Source: CAJJDF01 sp965655625 (GTDB taxonomy: Bacteria > Bacteroidota > Bacteroidia > Flavobacteriales_D > CAJJDF01). From it: a stretch of DNA of 64,000 nt. Below are positions 1 to 8,850 of the stretch, in pieces. Position 1 is the stretch's first letter, and every line of letters starts with the position of its first letter. Both the position numbers and the translations under genes were made by a program. Under the pieces are notes generated by a model. That model had not been told where the DNA came from and did not search any database. It saw only the letters and a list, made by a program, of their open reading frames with translations. Location of the stretch: contig CBFHHA010000006.1 in assembly GCA_965655625.1 (NCBI GenBank), positions 20,069 through 84,068 of the forward strand, written 5' to 3'.

Positions 1-774
1 AACACTTCCTTTGCTTCCTATGATTGTCAAGCTACTTTCTAAATTTTTGTCCCATACAGCTGTGGAATAATTTAATACGCCCATTCCTCCTTTTAAGAAG
101 TCGAAAGTTACTAAACCTGAATCTTCGAATGCGGTAGTTTCTTTGTGAGTAAAGTCTTTAAAATTTCCTTTGATATTATCAATATCACCACACAACCAAT
201 ACATGATATCGATAAAATGAGAAAACTGAGTAAACAAAGTTCCACCATCAAGGTCTGGTGTTCCTTTCCACCCACCTTTTTTGTAGTAACGATCATCTCT
301 GTTCCAATAACAGTTCAACTGAACCATATGAATATCACCCAGCAGCTTGTTCTCCATCACTTCCTTTAACCATGCTGACGGAGGTGAATACCTATTTTGC
401 ATGACGCAAAAAACTTGTTTGTTATTTTTTAAGGAAACATGCATGATTTCCTCGCAATCTGCTTTAGAAAGCCCCATTGGCTTTTCGCACACTATGTGTT
501 TTCCTGCCTCCAGTGCCAACAAACTATGTGAAGCGTGAATTCCATTCGGTGTACTCACCGTTAACACATCAAACTCTGTGTCACTGGCTAGTAATTCTTC
601 TATCGATTGAAAAAAAGGAACAGGAAAATTTTCTATTCCTAATTCTTCCTTTGGTCTAATATCGCACAAAGCGGCTAATTCAGCCCCTTCATTTCTCATA
701 ATCATTTCGGCATGTCGTTTTCCGATATGCCCATTTCCTACAACTGCAAATTTTACTTTTTTCATTCTATTCAT
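1..774 (-). CDS. Gfo/Idh/MocA-family sugar-nucleotide dehydrogenase (WbpB-like), 3' end cut by window edge
   Basis: Reading on the minus strand from 774 to the window edge gives 258 open codons with no stop, so the gene continues outside. Seen: an N-terminal Rossmann motif GNGHIG (residues 13-18), the family signature CEKPMG (about 96-101) and a later H-F-I-D segment (about 186-189) where the family carries its catalytic His. By family knowledge this is an NAD(P)-dependent oxidoreductase. Directly after a WbpD-like acetyltransferase and downstream of a DegT aminotransferase, the likely role is oxidation of a UDP-sugar at C3, as WbpB/WlbA do (inference). The ATG at 774 overlaps the upstream stop as ATGA; a second in-frame ATG at 765 is an alternative start. 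Exact substrate is not determinable here. Confidence 0.8.
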   Translation of the reverse strand, partial: MNRMKKVKFAVVGNGHIGKRHAEMIMRNEGAELAALCDIRPKEELGIENFPVPFFQSIEELLASDTEFDVLTVSTPNGIHASHSLLALEAGKHIVCEKPMGLSKADCEEIMHVSLKNNKQVFCVMQNRYSPPSAWLKEVMENKLLGDIHMVQLNCYWNRDDRYYKKGGWKGTPDLDGGTLFTQFSHFIDIMYWLCGDIDNIKGNFKDFTHKETTAFEDSGLVTFDFLKGGMGVLNYSTAVWDKNLESSLTIIGSKGSV

Positions 775-1346
775 TTTATTGGAAATACCTTGTTACTCTC
801 CAATCTGTATTTTTGTTTTGACTCTACGCAAATTGCCTCGCCATTGGAGTCAAACTTTAATCTATGACCGTATTCACTTACCCAGCCTATTTGTTTTGCG
901 GGGTTACCCACCCACAAGCTGTAATCTGGAATTTCTTTGGTTACCACTGCTCCTGCACCTATAAATGAGTAGGCCCCAATGTCATTTCCACATACAATTG
1001 TGGCGTTCGCTCCAATTGAAGCTCCTTTTCTCACTCGAGTTTGTAGGTATTCCTCTTTTCTCACAATTGCACTTCTGGGGTTAATCACATTTGTAAAAAC
1101 CATGGAGGGACCAAGGAAAACATCATCTTCACATATTACACCAGTGTATATTGATACGTTGTTCTGCACTTTCACATTATTACCAAGAACAACCTCTGGC
1201 GAAATCACCACATTTTGACCAATATTACACCGTTTACCAATAATGCAATTAGGCATGATGTGTGAAAAATGCCAAATTTTAGTTCCTTCACCAATTTTGC
1301 TACCCGCATCAATCACGGCTGTTTCATGAGAAAAATATGTATCCAT
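771..1346 (-). CDS. Hexapeptide-repeat N-acetyltransferase, WbpD/WlbB-like
   Basis: 191 residues made almost wholly of left-handed beta-helix hexapeptide repeats (IGEGTKIW, IGKRCNIG, IGANATIV, IGAYSFIGAG) and ending with GNPAKQIGWVSEYGHRL, a tail typical of WbpD/WlbB. These enzymes use acetyl-CoA to acetylate the 3-amino group of UDP-2-acetamido-3-amino-glucuronate. A longer reading frame starts at 1421 but overlaps the preceding gene; the ATG at 1346 gives the normal family N-terminus (MDTYFSHETAVID) and overlaps the upstream stop by one base (TAATG). It is followed by the WbpB-like dehydrogenase with a 4-base overlap, so the two are translationally coupled. The family call is firm; the exact sugar is inferred. 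Confidence 0.87.
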   Translation of the reverse strand: MDTYFSHETAVIDAGSKIGEGTKIWHFSHIMPNCIIGKRCNIGQNVVISPEVVLGNNVKVQNNVSIYTGVICEDDVFLGPSMVFTNVINPRSAIVRKEEYLQTRVRKGASIGANATIVCGNDIGAYSFIGAGAVVTKEIPDYSLWVGNPAKQIGWVSEYGHRLKFDSNGEAICVESKQKYRLESNKVFPIK

Positions 1347-4234
1347 TACTTCTTTATTATTTTTTCTACAGAACGTTTTCCGTCTGCCTGTACTACCAGG
1401 TAATAAAGACCTGTGGCACATTCAGTAATGTCTACATCTAAAGAAGTAAGGCCATCAATTGATTGAGTCATTATTTGTTTTCCAAGCTCGTCAAACAAAA
1501 AAATTGTTCCTTTACTCACCGAATTTTCAAAGACCAATCGCACATCTCCATCGGTTGGGTTTGGATATACTTTTAAATCGAATTTATCTTTCTTGTTAAT
1601 GTTTATACTGGCACTAGGATTGAACCTAACTGTGTATTGAAATTTATACGTTTCGCTTGTATCGTTATTCGCATTTACGGCAAATACTTTGAAAAACACT
1701 TTTGTTCCCATGGGATAGTTGGGAATGGGTGTACTAGAAACGTAGGTACTATCGGCAGTATTCACCATCCCAATTCTGTTACCAAAACTAGGAGTGTTAA
1801 CAGACCACATAGCATACACACTTCTCACAGGCAAGCCGCTAGATATTTGTGCATTGATATGCTGATCGATATCTTCTCTTGGCACAACTAAAGTTGGCAT
1901 GTCATCAATCCATGTTTTTACGATAGCCGGATAATTATCTCGTCCAACTAATGAATATTCCCAAAGACCTCTTCCCCAAATTGCGGCTCTCAATGTATTC
2001 GAGCCATTTACAACTTCGAGCTCTTTTATTGTCGAATTGGGCAATCCCGGAGTGTACAAAGTCCAAGCCGTATCAGATATAGTTTTTGTGTACACACCAA
2101 TTTCTGCACCTACATAAATATTTCCCTCTTTTGTATGGTCTACAACCACATTTCGAAGGGGCATATCACCTAAGTTATAAGTAATGTTTATCCAGTTTGT
2201 TCCGCCATTTGTAGTCATGAAAATTTTATTTCCATCATTTTGGTATCTATTGTAGGTAACAAATATATTCTCGTCATCATTTGGGTTAAAAGCAATATCA
2301 GTGATCGTATAGTTTGGTAAATTTGTTTTGATAGAGGAAAAGGTGGCACCAGCATTTGTCGATTTCATGAGGGCAGCTCCTCTTGCTACCACAATTATAT
2401 CTGAGTTATTCTCTGCAATAGCCGCTTCACTAATCGTATTTCCAAATGGGTCTCCTCGATAAGTCCAATTCCCGCCAAATTCCTCACTCACATAAATATC
2501 TTTTGCAAAATTATATACCTTCATCTGGTCATTTGGATCAAATGCTAATGGTGCTTCCCAAGCTCCATTTCCTGAACCAGATTGACCGGAAGGTGACGCA
2601 CCTCCTTGAGTCAAACCTCCATCTGTTGTTTTTCTCCTTGAACCATATTGCACACTTCCCATCATGTAGTCATCATTCAATGGATGAATGATTGCCTCCA
2701 TTCCGTCTGCCCCATAAAATTCAATCCATGCATCTTTGTGTTTGATACTGGTTCCGTTATCCTGTGAACCACTCATCGTTCTGTAGTGGTTCGATTGACT
2801 GACTCCTAAACTGTAATTTTCTCTGATTCCTAGGCCATCACTCAAAACTGTCCAGGTCACACCATCGTCTGTGCTCTTGGCAAACAAACCGTCTGTTCCT
2901 ACGTAAAAAATCCCATCGATGCATTGAGCGACACGCAAATCAGCATGAATGTATTTCCCTCCTTGCTTAAGATTTGCTTCGTAGTTTCCCATTCCATGGG
3001 CAGAACTTCCCAAACTCCACCATGTTATTTGGTTAGAAGTTCTTCCACCGTCTGTAGAATTAACAATATCTAAATACCCGTAAATCATTTTTGACGTGTC
3101 TAAATCATGCACCGCAAATCCGTCACAAGACTCGGGCGGATTACTCATAAAAGTAAAATCTATCCCTTTATTCTTGGAGGTCCATATCCCGTTGGTTGAT
3201 GCAAAAAAGACGCAATCTGGACAATCTTTACTTACTGATATTTTACCTGAAGCCCCGCTGTTGCCAACAAGTGTATTTGATCCTGTAAAGGATACCCCTT
3301 GGTTCAATGAATACAATACTTTGTCTTTGTTTGAGCCCCAATAGTAATAGTCATAAATGTAAATGATATTGTCATCTGTCGGGTGAAATTCTATTTCAGA
3401 TATTGACCCATTTGTTACTTTGGTCCAAGTGGCCAAATTATCTGTGGAACGGTACAAACCGTCACTTGCCGCAACCAAAATTAAATTTGCTACCCTCGGG
3501 TGGTAAGCAATTGTATTTATTTTAAAACTACTTCCTAGCCCGCCTTTTCCAAGTGTAGAAGGATTAAAATTAGTTTCTCTCCAAGTGGTGCCGCCATCTG
3601 TTGATCTGTAAATTCCATGGGAATAATTGTTGCCTCCATTTTGTACTGCTATCAGTATAGAATCTGAATTTGTGGGTGAAACTCCTATTGATTCGACTCC
3701 ACTTGCCGTGAGCGAATCGGTATATCCTCCGGTCCAGGAGATTCCTCCATTGTTAGATTTCCAAAAGCCACCACTTCTGGATCCCACATACATAATTTGG
3801 GTGTTGCTCGGATTTACATAAAATGTTTCTATCCTTCCCAATCCGGCAGAGTAGTGCCCGGTGATGCTGTCTAATGTGTAAGGACCAAGATCTTTCCATC
3901 CTCCAGAATAAAGCGATCTATTCGTATTTCCGGCTGATTTAGATGTATTCAAAAACTGTAAATAAGCTTTTTCCACAAATCTTGGATCCACATTATTTCT
4001 AGCTCCAGACGGAGCATACTTACTCTCATTTTCGTTCTTCCACCTTTGGTATCCTTTGTAGCCAGAACCTTTTCCTTTTCCATGACTTTCAAAATACTTA
4101 TCGGCTTCTTTACAGACTTCGTAAAAATTGTAAGTAGGATCCTGCATCATTACCTTATATAGTTTTTGAGAAAAGGAAGAACTTATCAGAAAAACGGAAG
4201 CTAAAAAAAGTAATATTCTGACTATTTGCTGCAT
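1346..4234 (-). CDS. Secreted Asp-box (BNR/sortilin-like) beta-propeller protein with type IX sorting domain
   Basis: 962 residues. Residues 1-22 form a signal peptide ending in SSSFSQ. The body has at least seven Asp-box-like turns, for example STDGGTTW, STDDGVTW, STNAGATF, TTNGGTNW and SNNGGISW, typical of BNR/sortilin-like propellers. The last ~75 residues are a type-A T9SS sorting domain: VYPNPTDGDVRLVF, LFDELGKQIM, then GLYYLVVQADGKRSVEKIIKK. By family knowledge such proteins cross the outer membrane by T9SS and may be anchored to surface lipopolysaccharide. No sialidase catalytic residues were recognised, so a binding or structural role is as likely as an enzyme. It lies 5 bases after a UDP-glucuronate decarboxylase gene and overlaps the next acetyltransferase by one base, an unusual place for a cargo gene. 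Confidence 0.85.
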   Translation of the reverse strand: MQQIVRILLFLASVFLISSSFSQKLYKVMMQDPTYNFYEVCKEADKYFESHGKGKGSGYKGYQRWKNENESKYAPSGARNNVDPRFVEKAYLQFLNTSKSAGNTNRSLYSGGWKDLGPYTLDSITGHYSAGLGRIETFYVNPSNTQIMYVGSRSGGFWKSNNGGISWTGGYTDSLTASGVESIGVSPTNSDSILIAVQNGGNNYSHGIYRSTDGGTTWRETNFNPSTLGKGGLGSSFKINTIAYHPRVANLILVAASDGLYRSTDNLATWTKVTNGSISEIEFHPTDDNIIYIYDYYYWGSNKDKVLYSLNQGVSFTGSNTLVGNSGASGKISVSKDCPDCVFFASTNGIWTSKNKGIDFTFMSNPPESCDGFAVHDLDTSKMIYGYLDIVNSTDGGRTSNQITWWSLGSSAHGMGNYEANLKQGGKYIHADLRVAQCIDGIFYVGTDGLFAKSTDDGVTWTVLSDGLGIRENYSLGVSQSNHYRTMSGSQDNGTSIKHKDAWIEFYGADGMEAIIHPLNDDYMMGSVQYGSRRKTTDGGLTQGGASPSGQSGSGNGAWEAPLAFDPNDQMKVYNFAKDIYVSEEFGGNWTYRGDPFGNTISEAAIAENNSDIIVVARGAALMKSTNAGATFSSIKTNLPNYTITDIAFNPNDDENIFVTYNRYQNDGNKIFMTTNGGTNWINITYNLGDMPLRNVVVDHTKEGNIYVGAEIGVYTKTISDTAWTLYTPGLPNSTIKELEVVNGSNTLRAAIWGRGLWEYSLVGRDNYPAIVKTWIDDMPTLVVPREDIDQHINAQISSGLPVRSVYAMWSVNTPSFGNRIGMVNTADSTYVSSTPIPNYPMGTKVFFKVFAVNANNDTSETYKFQYTVRFNPSASININKKDKFDLKVYPNPTDGDVRLVFENSVSKGTIFLFDELGKQIMTQSIDGLTSLDVDITECATGLYYLVVQADGKRSVEKIIKK

Positions 4235-4239
4235 AGGTG

Positions 4240-5223
4240 TTATTTTATGAACTTATCGAAATTATAGTGATCTACTTCGGACAATTCTTGTTTTGATAAT
4301 GACTTGAAAAAATTATAGGTTAATTTCAATCCTTCTTGCCTCGACACTTTTGGTTCCCAGTTCAGCAGTTGCTTCGCCTTTGTAATATCTGGCCTTCTTT
4401 TCTTTGGGTCGTTCTCCGGTAATTCTTTGTAAATTACTTTTTGACTTGTTCCTGTTAATTTAATAATTTCTTCGGCAAAGTCTCCAATTGTAATCTCATC
4501 TGGATTGCCAATGTTAACAGGTTCAGGGTAATCCGATTGCAATAACCTACATATTCCCTCTACCAAATCATCAACGTAACAGAATGACCTGGTCTGAGAA
4601 CCATCTCCAAAAACTGTTAGATCCTCTCCTCTCAAAGCCTGACCAATAAAAGCTGGTAGAACTCTTCCATCGTTTAGCCTCATTCGAGGACCATAGGTGT
4701 TGAAAATCCGTATAATTCTTGTCTCAACTCCATGAAATCGGTGATACGCCATAGTAATGGCTTCCTGAAAACGCTTTGCTTCATCGTATACACCTCTTGG
4801 TCCGATAGGGTTCACATTTCCCCAATAGTCTTCCGTTTGCGGATGAACTTCAGGGTCGCCATAAACCTCTGATGTGCTAGCTATAAGCATTCTAGCATCT
4901 TTTGCTTTTGCTAGGCCCAATAAATTATGAGTACCAAGCGACCCCACTTTCAGAGTTTGAATTGGAATTTTAAGGTAATCAATTGGACTTGCTGGAGAAG
5001 CAAAATGAAGAATATAATCTAGTTCTCCCGAAACATGAATATAATTAGAGATATCATGATTGTGAAATTCAAAATTCTCTAATGGAAATAAGTGTTCTAT
5101 ATTCTTAAGTCTTCCGGTAATGAGATTATCCATCGCAATCACGTGATATCCGTCTTTAATGAACCGATCGCACAGATGTGATCCCAAAAATCCTGCAGCT
5201 CCTGTAATTAATACTTTTTTCAT
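4240..5223 (-). CDS. UDP-glucuronate decarboxylase (UDP-xylose synthase family)
   Basis: 327-residue extended short-chain dehydrogenase. Seen: the NAD-binding TGAAGFLGSH near the N-terminus, the STSEVYGDPEVHPQ block typical of UXS enzymes, and the catalytic pair Y146-x3-K150 (GVYDEAKR). UXS converts UDP-glucuronate to UDP-xylose with bound NAD+. The gene lies 8 bases downstream of a UDP-glucose dehydrogenase that would make its substrate, which supports the assignment. The length is normal for bacterial soluble UXS. An Arna-type or UDP-glucose epimerase role is less likely because of the DPEVHPQTEDYWGNVNP segment. Confidence 0.9.
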   Translation of the reverse strand: MKKVLITGAAGFLGSHLCDRFIKDGYHVIAMDNLITGRLKNIEHLFPLENFEFHNHDISNYIHVSGELDYILHFASPASPIDYLKIPIQTLKVGSLGTHNLLGLAKAKDARMLIASTSEVYGDPEVHPQTEDYWGNVNPIGPRGVYDEAKRFQEAITMAYHRFHGVETRIIRIFNTYGPRMRLNDGRVLPAFIGQALRGEDLTVFGDGSQTRSFCYVDDLVEGICRLLQSDYPEPVNIGNPDEITIGDFAEEIIKLTGTSQKVIYKELPENDPKKRRPDITKAKQLLNWEPKVSRQEGLKLTYNFFKSLSKQELSEVDHYNFDKFIK

Positions 5224-5231
5224 ACTTTGTT

Positions 5232-6542
5232 TTAAACTATTTCTCTTCCAATACTTTGGTACCTAAATCCGTTCTTCTTCATTTCTTCCAAATCGTATAA
5301 GTTTCTTCCGTCAAAAATAGTTGGTTCTGAAAGAGTTTCTTTTATTCTGTTAAAATCTGGAGTTCTAAACACTTGCCATTCTGTTGCAATCACCAAAAAG
5401 TCAGCATTATTTAATGCTTCATACTGATTCTCCACAAAGGAAATTTTAGACCCGTAAATCTCCTTTACGTTCTCCATTGCTTCTGGATCAAAAGCTTGAA
5501 TTGTGCATCCCTCTTCCAACAATGCATCTATGATATACAGTGCCGGTGCCTCTCTAATATCATCTGTGTCGGGTTTAAAAGCCAATCCCCATAAAGCGAT
5601 ATTTTTGCCTTTTAGATCTCCTCCGTAATATTGTTTTATTTTGTCAACAATAATTACTTTTTGTCTTTCATTTACTTCTATTACCGAGTTTATTATTTTG
5701 AAGTTATATCCATTGTCATTTCCAGACTTGATCAAAGCTTTCACATCTTTCGGAAAGCAACTTCCTCCGTATCCAATTCCTGGGAATAAGAATCTGTTTC
5801 CTATCCTAGCATCAGAACCAATACCTTTTCTTACCATGTCCACATCTGCGCCCACTATTTCACAAAAATTTGCTATTTCGTTCATGAAAGTAATCTTGGT
5901 AGCCAAAAATGAATTAGCCGCATACTTCGTTAGCTCCGCAGACTTTTCATCCATGAAATAAATTGGATTTCCTTGCCTCACAAAAGGCTTATAAAGCTCC
6001 TCCAAAATCTTCCTGGCTTTGGCAGACTCAGTTCCAATAACTACCCTGTCTGGTTTTAGGAAATCACTTACCGCAAATCCTTCTCTCAAAAATTCAGGGT
6101 TGGAAACCACATCAAATCCAACAGAAGTGTTTTTTGCAATAGCGTCTTTCACTTTATCGGCAGTTCCTACCGGTACAGTACTCTTATCAATAATTACCTT
6201 ATAATCTTTTATTAATTTACCCAGCTGGTCTGCTACTCCTAGGATGTAACTCAAATCAGCTGATCCGTCCTCACCTGGAGGAGTGGGCAATGCCAAGAAA
6301 ATAATCTCTGCATTCTCTATCGATGATTCGATATCCGTTGAAAATGACAACCTGCCTTGCTTTTGATTTCTTTCAAACAACACATCCAACTGAGGCTCAT
6401 AAATTGGCACCTCACCATTTTTCATTCTTTCTACTTTGTTGGCATCAATATCCACACAAACCACATTATTGCCTGTCTCGGCAAAACAAGTCCCTGTAAC
6501 TAAACCAACATACCCAGTTCCTATAACTGCTATATTCTTCAT
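5232..6542 (-). CDS. ugd: UDP-glucose 6-dehydrogenase
   Basis: 436 residues with N-terminal GTGYVG (8-13), the SNPEFLREG block and the active-site motif GYGGSCFPKD with nucleophile Cys262. This motif is the UDP-glucose dehydrogenase form; the UDP-GlcNAc/ManNAc dehydrogenases of the WbpA/WbpO group normally have GxGGHCIPxDP. The enzyme oxidises UDP-glucose twice with NAD+ to UDP-glucuronate, the substrate of the decarboxylase encoded 8 bases downstream. It follows the aminotransferase by 5 bases. The MKNIAVIGTGYVGLVTG start is the usual family N-terminus. Confidence 0.93.
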   Translation of the reverse strand: MKNIAVIGTGYVGLVTGTCFAETGNNVVCVDIDANKVERMKNGEVPIYEPQLDVLFERNQKQGRLSFSTDIESSIENAEIIFLALPTPPGEDGSADLSYILGVADQLGKLIKDYKVIIDKSTVPVGTADKVKDAIAKNTSVGFDVVSNPEFLREGFAVSDFLKPDRVVIGTESAKARKILEELYKPFVRQGNPIYFMDEKSAELTKYAANSFLATKITFMNEIANFCEIVGADVDMVRKGIGSDARIGNRFLFPGIGYGGSCFPKDVKALIKSGNDNGYNFKIINSVIEVNERQKVIIVDKIKQYYGGDLKGKNIALWGLAFKPDTDDIREAPALYIIDALLEEGCTIQAFDPEAMENVKEIYGSKISFVENQYEALNNADFLVIATEWQVFRTPDFNRIKETLSEPTIFDGRNLYDLEEMKKNGFRYQSIGREIV

Positions 6543-6547
6543 AATCT

Positions 6548-7672
6548 TTATTTAAATTCTTTTACTGTTTTTGTTATATACACCAACTCCTCTTCCGTTA
6601 ACTCGGTATGCATTGGCAACGAAATTACTGCAGCATTCAATGCTTCTGTTTTCGTAAAGTCCACCTGGTCATACCGTGGATCGGTGTATGCTTTTTGTTT
6701 GTGCAATGGCAATGGATAATACACCATCGCAGGTATTCCTTTTTCGGATAAATAGGAACGTAATTCATCTCTATTTATTCCCTTGGTTATTAATGTATAC
6801 TGATGAAATACATGAGTGGAACTTGGATCTCTAAATGGAGTAGTTAACCACGACACATTTTCGAATGCGTTATCGTAAAAATCTGCTGCTCTGTTCCTAT
6901 TGGCAATGTAACTATTCAAGTGAGGCAACTTCTTTCTTAACACGGCCGCCTGAATACTATCCAATCTTGAATTTACCCCAATTTCATCATGGTAATATTG
7001 AGTACTTTGACCATGATTCGCTATCATCTTTATCCTTTTCCCTAGATCGGAATCATTGGTAAATAGTGCACCTCCATCTCCGTAACATCCCAAATTTTTG
7101 GAGGGAAAAAACGAAGTGGTCCCAACGTGACCAATTGTACCAGCTTTTTTGACACTTCCATCTGAAAACTTATAGTCGGCACCAATTGCTTGAGCAGTGT
7201 CCTCAATCACAAACAAATTGTGTTTGTTAGCAATTCTCATTACCTCCTCCATATTAGCACATTGACCATACAAATGCACGGGCACAATGGCTTTGGTTTT
7301 AGGAGTAATTGCCTTTTCTAAAGATTCTGTATCGATATTAAAAGTCTTGGAATCGACCTCTACCAGCACTGGTGTTAAATTTAGAAGTCCTATTACCTCT
7401 ACCGTAGCAACGTAAGTAAAGTTCGCTGTAATCACCTCATCGCCTGGTTTCAACCCTAGAGCCATCATTGCAATTTGCAATGCATCGGTTCCATTAGCAC
7501 ACGGAATTACATGATTCACATCAAGGTAGGCCTCTAGTTCTTTCTGAAACTCCTTAACTTCTGGACCATTAATATACTGCGAAGACCTTACTACATTGAG
7601 TATTGCTTCATCAATTCCTTCTTTTATTTTTTCGTATTGACCAATTAGGTCAACCATTTGGATGTTTTTCAT
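6548..7672 (-). CDS. DegT/DnrJ/EryC1 sugar aminotransferase (WbpE-like)
   Basis: 374 residues, a fold-type I PLP enzyme. Seen: the CANGTDALQIAM phosphate-binding region (about 58-70), VIEDTAQAIGA with the PLP-interacting Asp, and the Schiff-base lysine K192 in FFPSKNLGCYGDGG. Family members transaminate keto-sugar nucleotides from glutamate; the MVDLIGQYEKI start and overall sequence resemble WbpE, which makes the 3-amino group on UDP-GlcNAc-derived glucuronate. It is the first gene of the minus-strand run to the window edge, with a TAnnTTTG box just upstream. A perosamine- or other amino-sugar role cannot be excluded. Confidence 0.88.
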   Translation of the reverse strand: MKNIQMVDLIGQYEKIKEGIDEAILNVVRSSQYINGPEVKEFQKELEAYLDVNHVIPCANGTDALQIAMMALGLKPGDEVITANFTYVATVEVIGLLNLTPVLVEVDSKTFNIDTESLEKAITPKTKAIVPVHLYGQCANMEEVMRIANKHNLFVIEDTAQAIGADYKFSDGSVKKAGTIGHVGTTSFFPSKNLGCYGDGGALFTNDSDLGKRIKMIANHGQSTQYYHDEIGVNSRLDSIQAAVLRKKLPHLNSYIANRNRAADFYDNAFENVSWLTTPFRDPSSTHVFHQYTLITKGINRDELRSYLSEKGIPAMVYYPLPLHKQKAYTDPRYDQVDFTKTEALNAAVISLPMHTELTEEELVYITKTVKEFK

Positions 7673-7689
7673 ACCCTATATATAAGTTG

Positions 7690-7697
7690 CAAATATA
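7690..7697 (-). promoter_or_regulatory. Bacteroidota -7 box upstream of the sugar operon
   Basis: On the minus strand the octamer TATATTTG fits TAnnTTTG and ends 17 bases before the aminotransferase ATG at 7672. No clean -33 TTG was seen at 19-21 bases upstream, so only the -7 element is supported. Confidence 0.4.
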
Positions 7698-7761
7698 CTG
7701 AAAAAATCAACTTGAATAGGACTTTACACCAACTAGAATTTCAATTTGTAAATACGCAATA

Positions 7762-8004
7762 CTAAGACTTTGGCTTCGTAATTAATGAATAAATGATCCA
7801 AACTAATAGAACTAGGGAAATGAGAGCTGATCCTCCGTGCATGACGAAATCAAACCAATCAATGGGTTTCATACCAATTGCTCCTCCCTCAATCCATTTC
7901 AGTTTTCCAATAAGATGAGGTTCACCAATAGGAGATAAACCCAAGAATCCAAGTAATAAGGCAAGTATTACTTGGTTTTGAATATTGGAGTTTTTCTTAC
8001 TCAT
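7762..8004 (-). CDS. Small two-helix membrane protein
   Basis: 80 residues from the ATG at 8004, which overlaps the rhodanese gene stop by 8 bases (ATGAGTAA). Two hydrophobic spans are visible, about residues 12-30 (VILALLLGFLGLSP) and 57-75 (ALISLVLLVWIIYSLI), joined by a loop with IGEPHLIGKL and the GMKPIDWFD segment. The sequence resembles small proteins often loosely labelled 'RND transporter', which it is far too short to be. Its operon position after the rhodanese lipoprotein suggests co-expression. Function is not known to me. Confidence 0.65.
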   Translation of the reverse strand: MSKKNSNIQNQVILALLLGFLGLSPIGEPHLIGKLKWIEGGAIGMKPIDWFDFVMHGGSALISLVLLVWIIYSLITKPKS

Positions 8005-8422
8005 ACTCAAAACCTGCTTTTTTCCAAGCCCCAAATCCTCCCAACATATTGTACATAACTTGATATCCGGAATTAGATAACTTACTCATTGCACCTGAGG
8101 ACCTTCCTCCAGCAGCGCAATAAATCAATAAGGTTTTAGATTTGTCTAACTCCGTTACCTTTTGCACAAAATCAGAAGAAAAGTAGTCTATATTTACCGC
8201 ATTCTTGAGGTGACCAGCTTCAAATTCCATCGATCGTCTCACATCCAAAATTATCACCTCATCGGTAATTAATTTCTTGAATTCATTCACAGAAACATTC
8301 TCAGCTATTTTCGTAGTTTGAACATCCTCTTGGTTCTGATTTAAATTTCCTGATTGGTTGGAACAGGATAAAATCCCCGCCAAACCGACAAAGAATATAA
8401 AATAAAAAGTTCGTTTCATCAT
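7997..8422 (-). CDS. Rhodanese-domain lipoprotein
   Basis: 141 residues. The N-terminus is a lipoprotein signal with lipobox ...GILSC (Cys20), so the protein is probably periplasmic and membrane-anchored. Residues about 43-140 form a single rhodanese domain: ILDVRRSMEFEAGHLKNAVNID, then the active loop CAAGGRS with Cys102, and a final GGFGAWKKAG. Rhodanese domains transfer sulfane sulfur through the active Cys. The gene overlaps the DUF983 stop by ATGA and the following small gene by 8 bases, so all three are translationally coupled. The sulfur acceptor is unknown. Confidence 0.88.
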   Translation of the reverse strand: MMKRTFYFIFFVGLAGILSCSNQSGNLNQNQEDVQTTKIAENVSVNEFKKLITDEVIILDVRRSMEFEAGHLKNAVNIDYFSSDFVQKVTELDKSKTLLIYCAAGGRSSGAMSKLSNSGYQVMYNMLGGFGAWKKAGFEYE

Positions 8423-8796
8423 TGTTTTTTGTTTTTGTAAGACATAAATAAATTAGCCCAGATAATCTTTGATAAAGAATATAAATAAGGACCTAAAACC
8501 ACCATCACTAAACCTATTAAAAGTATGTACTCGAGTGCTCCCGGATTTGGATAAAGCAGGTATGTTAGCATAAAAACAGCCACAAATACGGCTACACCCA
8601 AAGCATAAGATACATACATCGCACCATAATAAAATCCTGGCTCTTTCGAAAAAGACTCGCCACATTCTCTACATTTCTCATTTACTGCGCCCATATGTTT
8701 AAAATCATAAGAGGAGGAAACAAAGAAATCGCCTTCTTGACAATGCGGACATTTCCGTTTAAGAATACTGAATAATTTAGTTCCTTTTTTTAACAT
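8419..8796 (-). CDS. DUF983 membrane protein with zinc-ribbon-like cysteines
   Basis: 125 residues. Two CxxC pairs, CPHC (about 16-19) and CREC (about 42-45), could bind a metal. They are followed by EPGFYYGAMYVSYALG and two hydrophobic spans (about 62-82 and 88-108). This order matches the DUF983 family, common in Bacteroidota and Proteobacteria and of unproven function. It heads a small operon with the rhodanese lipoprotein (4-base overlap) and has its own promoter-like pair directly upstream. Confidence 0.85.
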   Translation of the reverse strand: MLKKGTKLFSILKRKCPHCQEGDFFVSSSYDFKHMGAVNEKCRECGESFSKEPGFYYGAMYVSYALGVAVFVAVFMLTYLLYPNPGALEYILLIGLVMVVLGPYLYSLSKIIWANLFMSYKNKKQ

Positions 8797-8800
8797 AATT

Positions 8801-8830
8801 CAAAAGTATAAATTGTTTCTTTTAGTCAAA
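8801..8830 (-). promoter_or_regulatory. Promoter of the DUF983-rhodanese operon
   Basis: Minus strand: TTTG at 8830-8827, an 18-base spacer, then TACTTTTG at 8808-8801, fitting the -33 TTTG / -7 TAnnTTTG pattern. The -7 box ends only 4 bases from the ATG at 8796, so the transcript would be leaderless or nearly so. Confidence 0.5.
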
Positions 8831-8850
8831 GTAATAATTGTTACACTCTC

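Noticed and set aside
8453..8665. Frame inside the DUF983 gene
   Set aside because: Overlaps a well-supported family gene in another frame; no homology-like motif.
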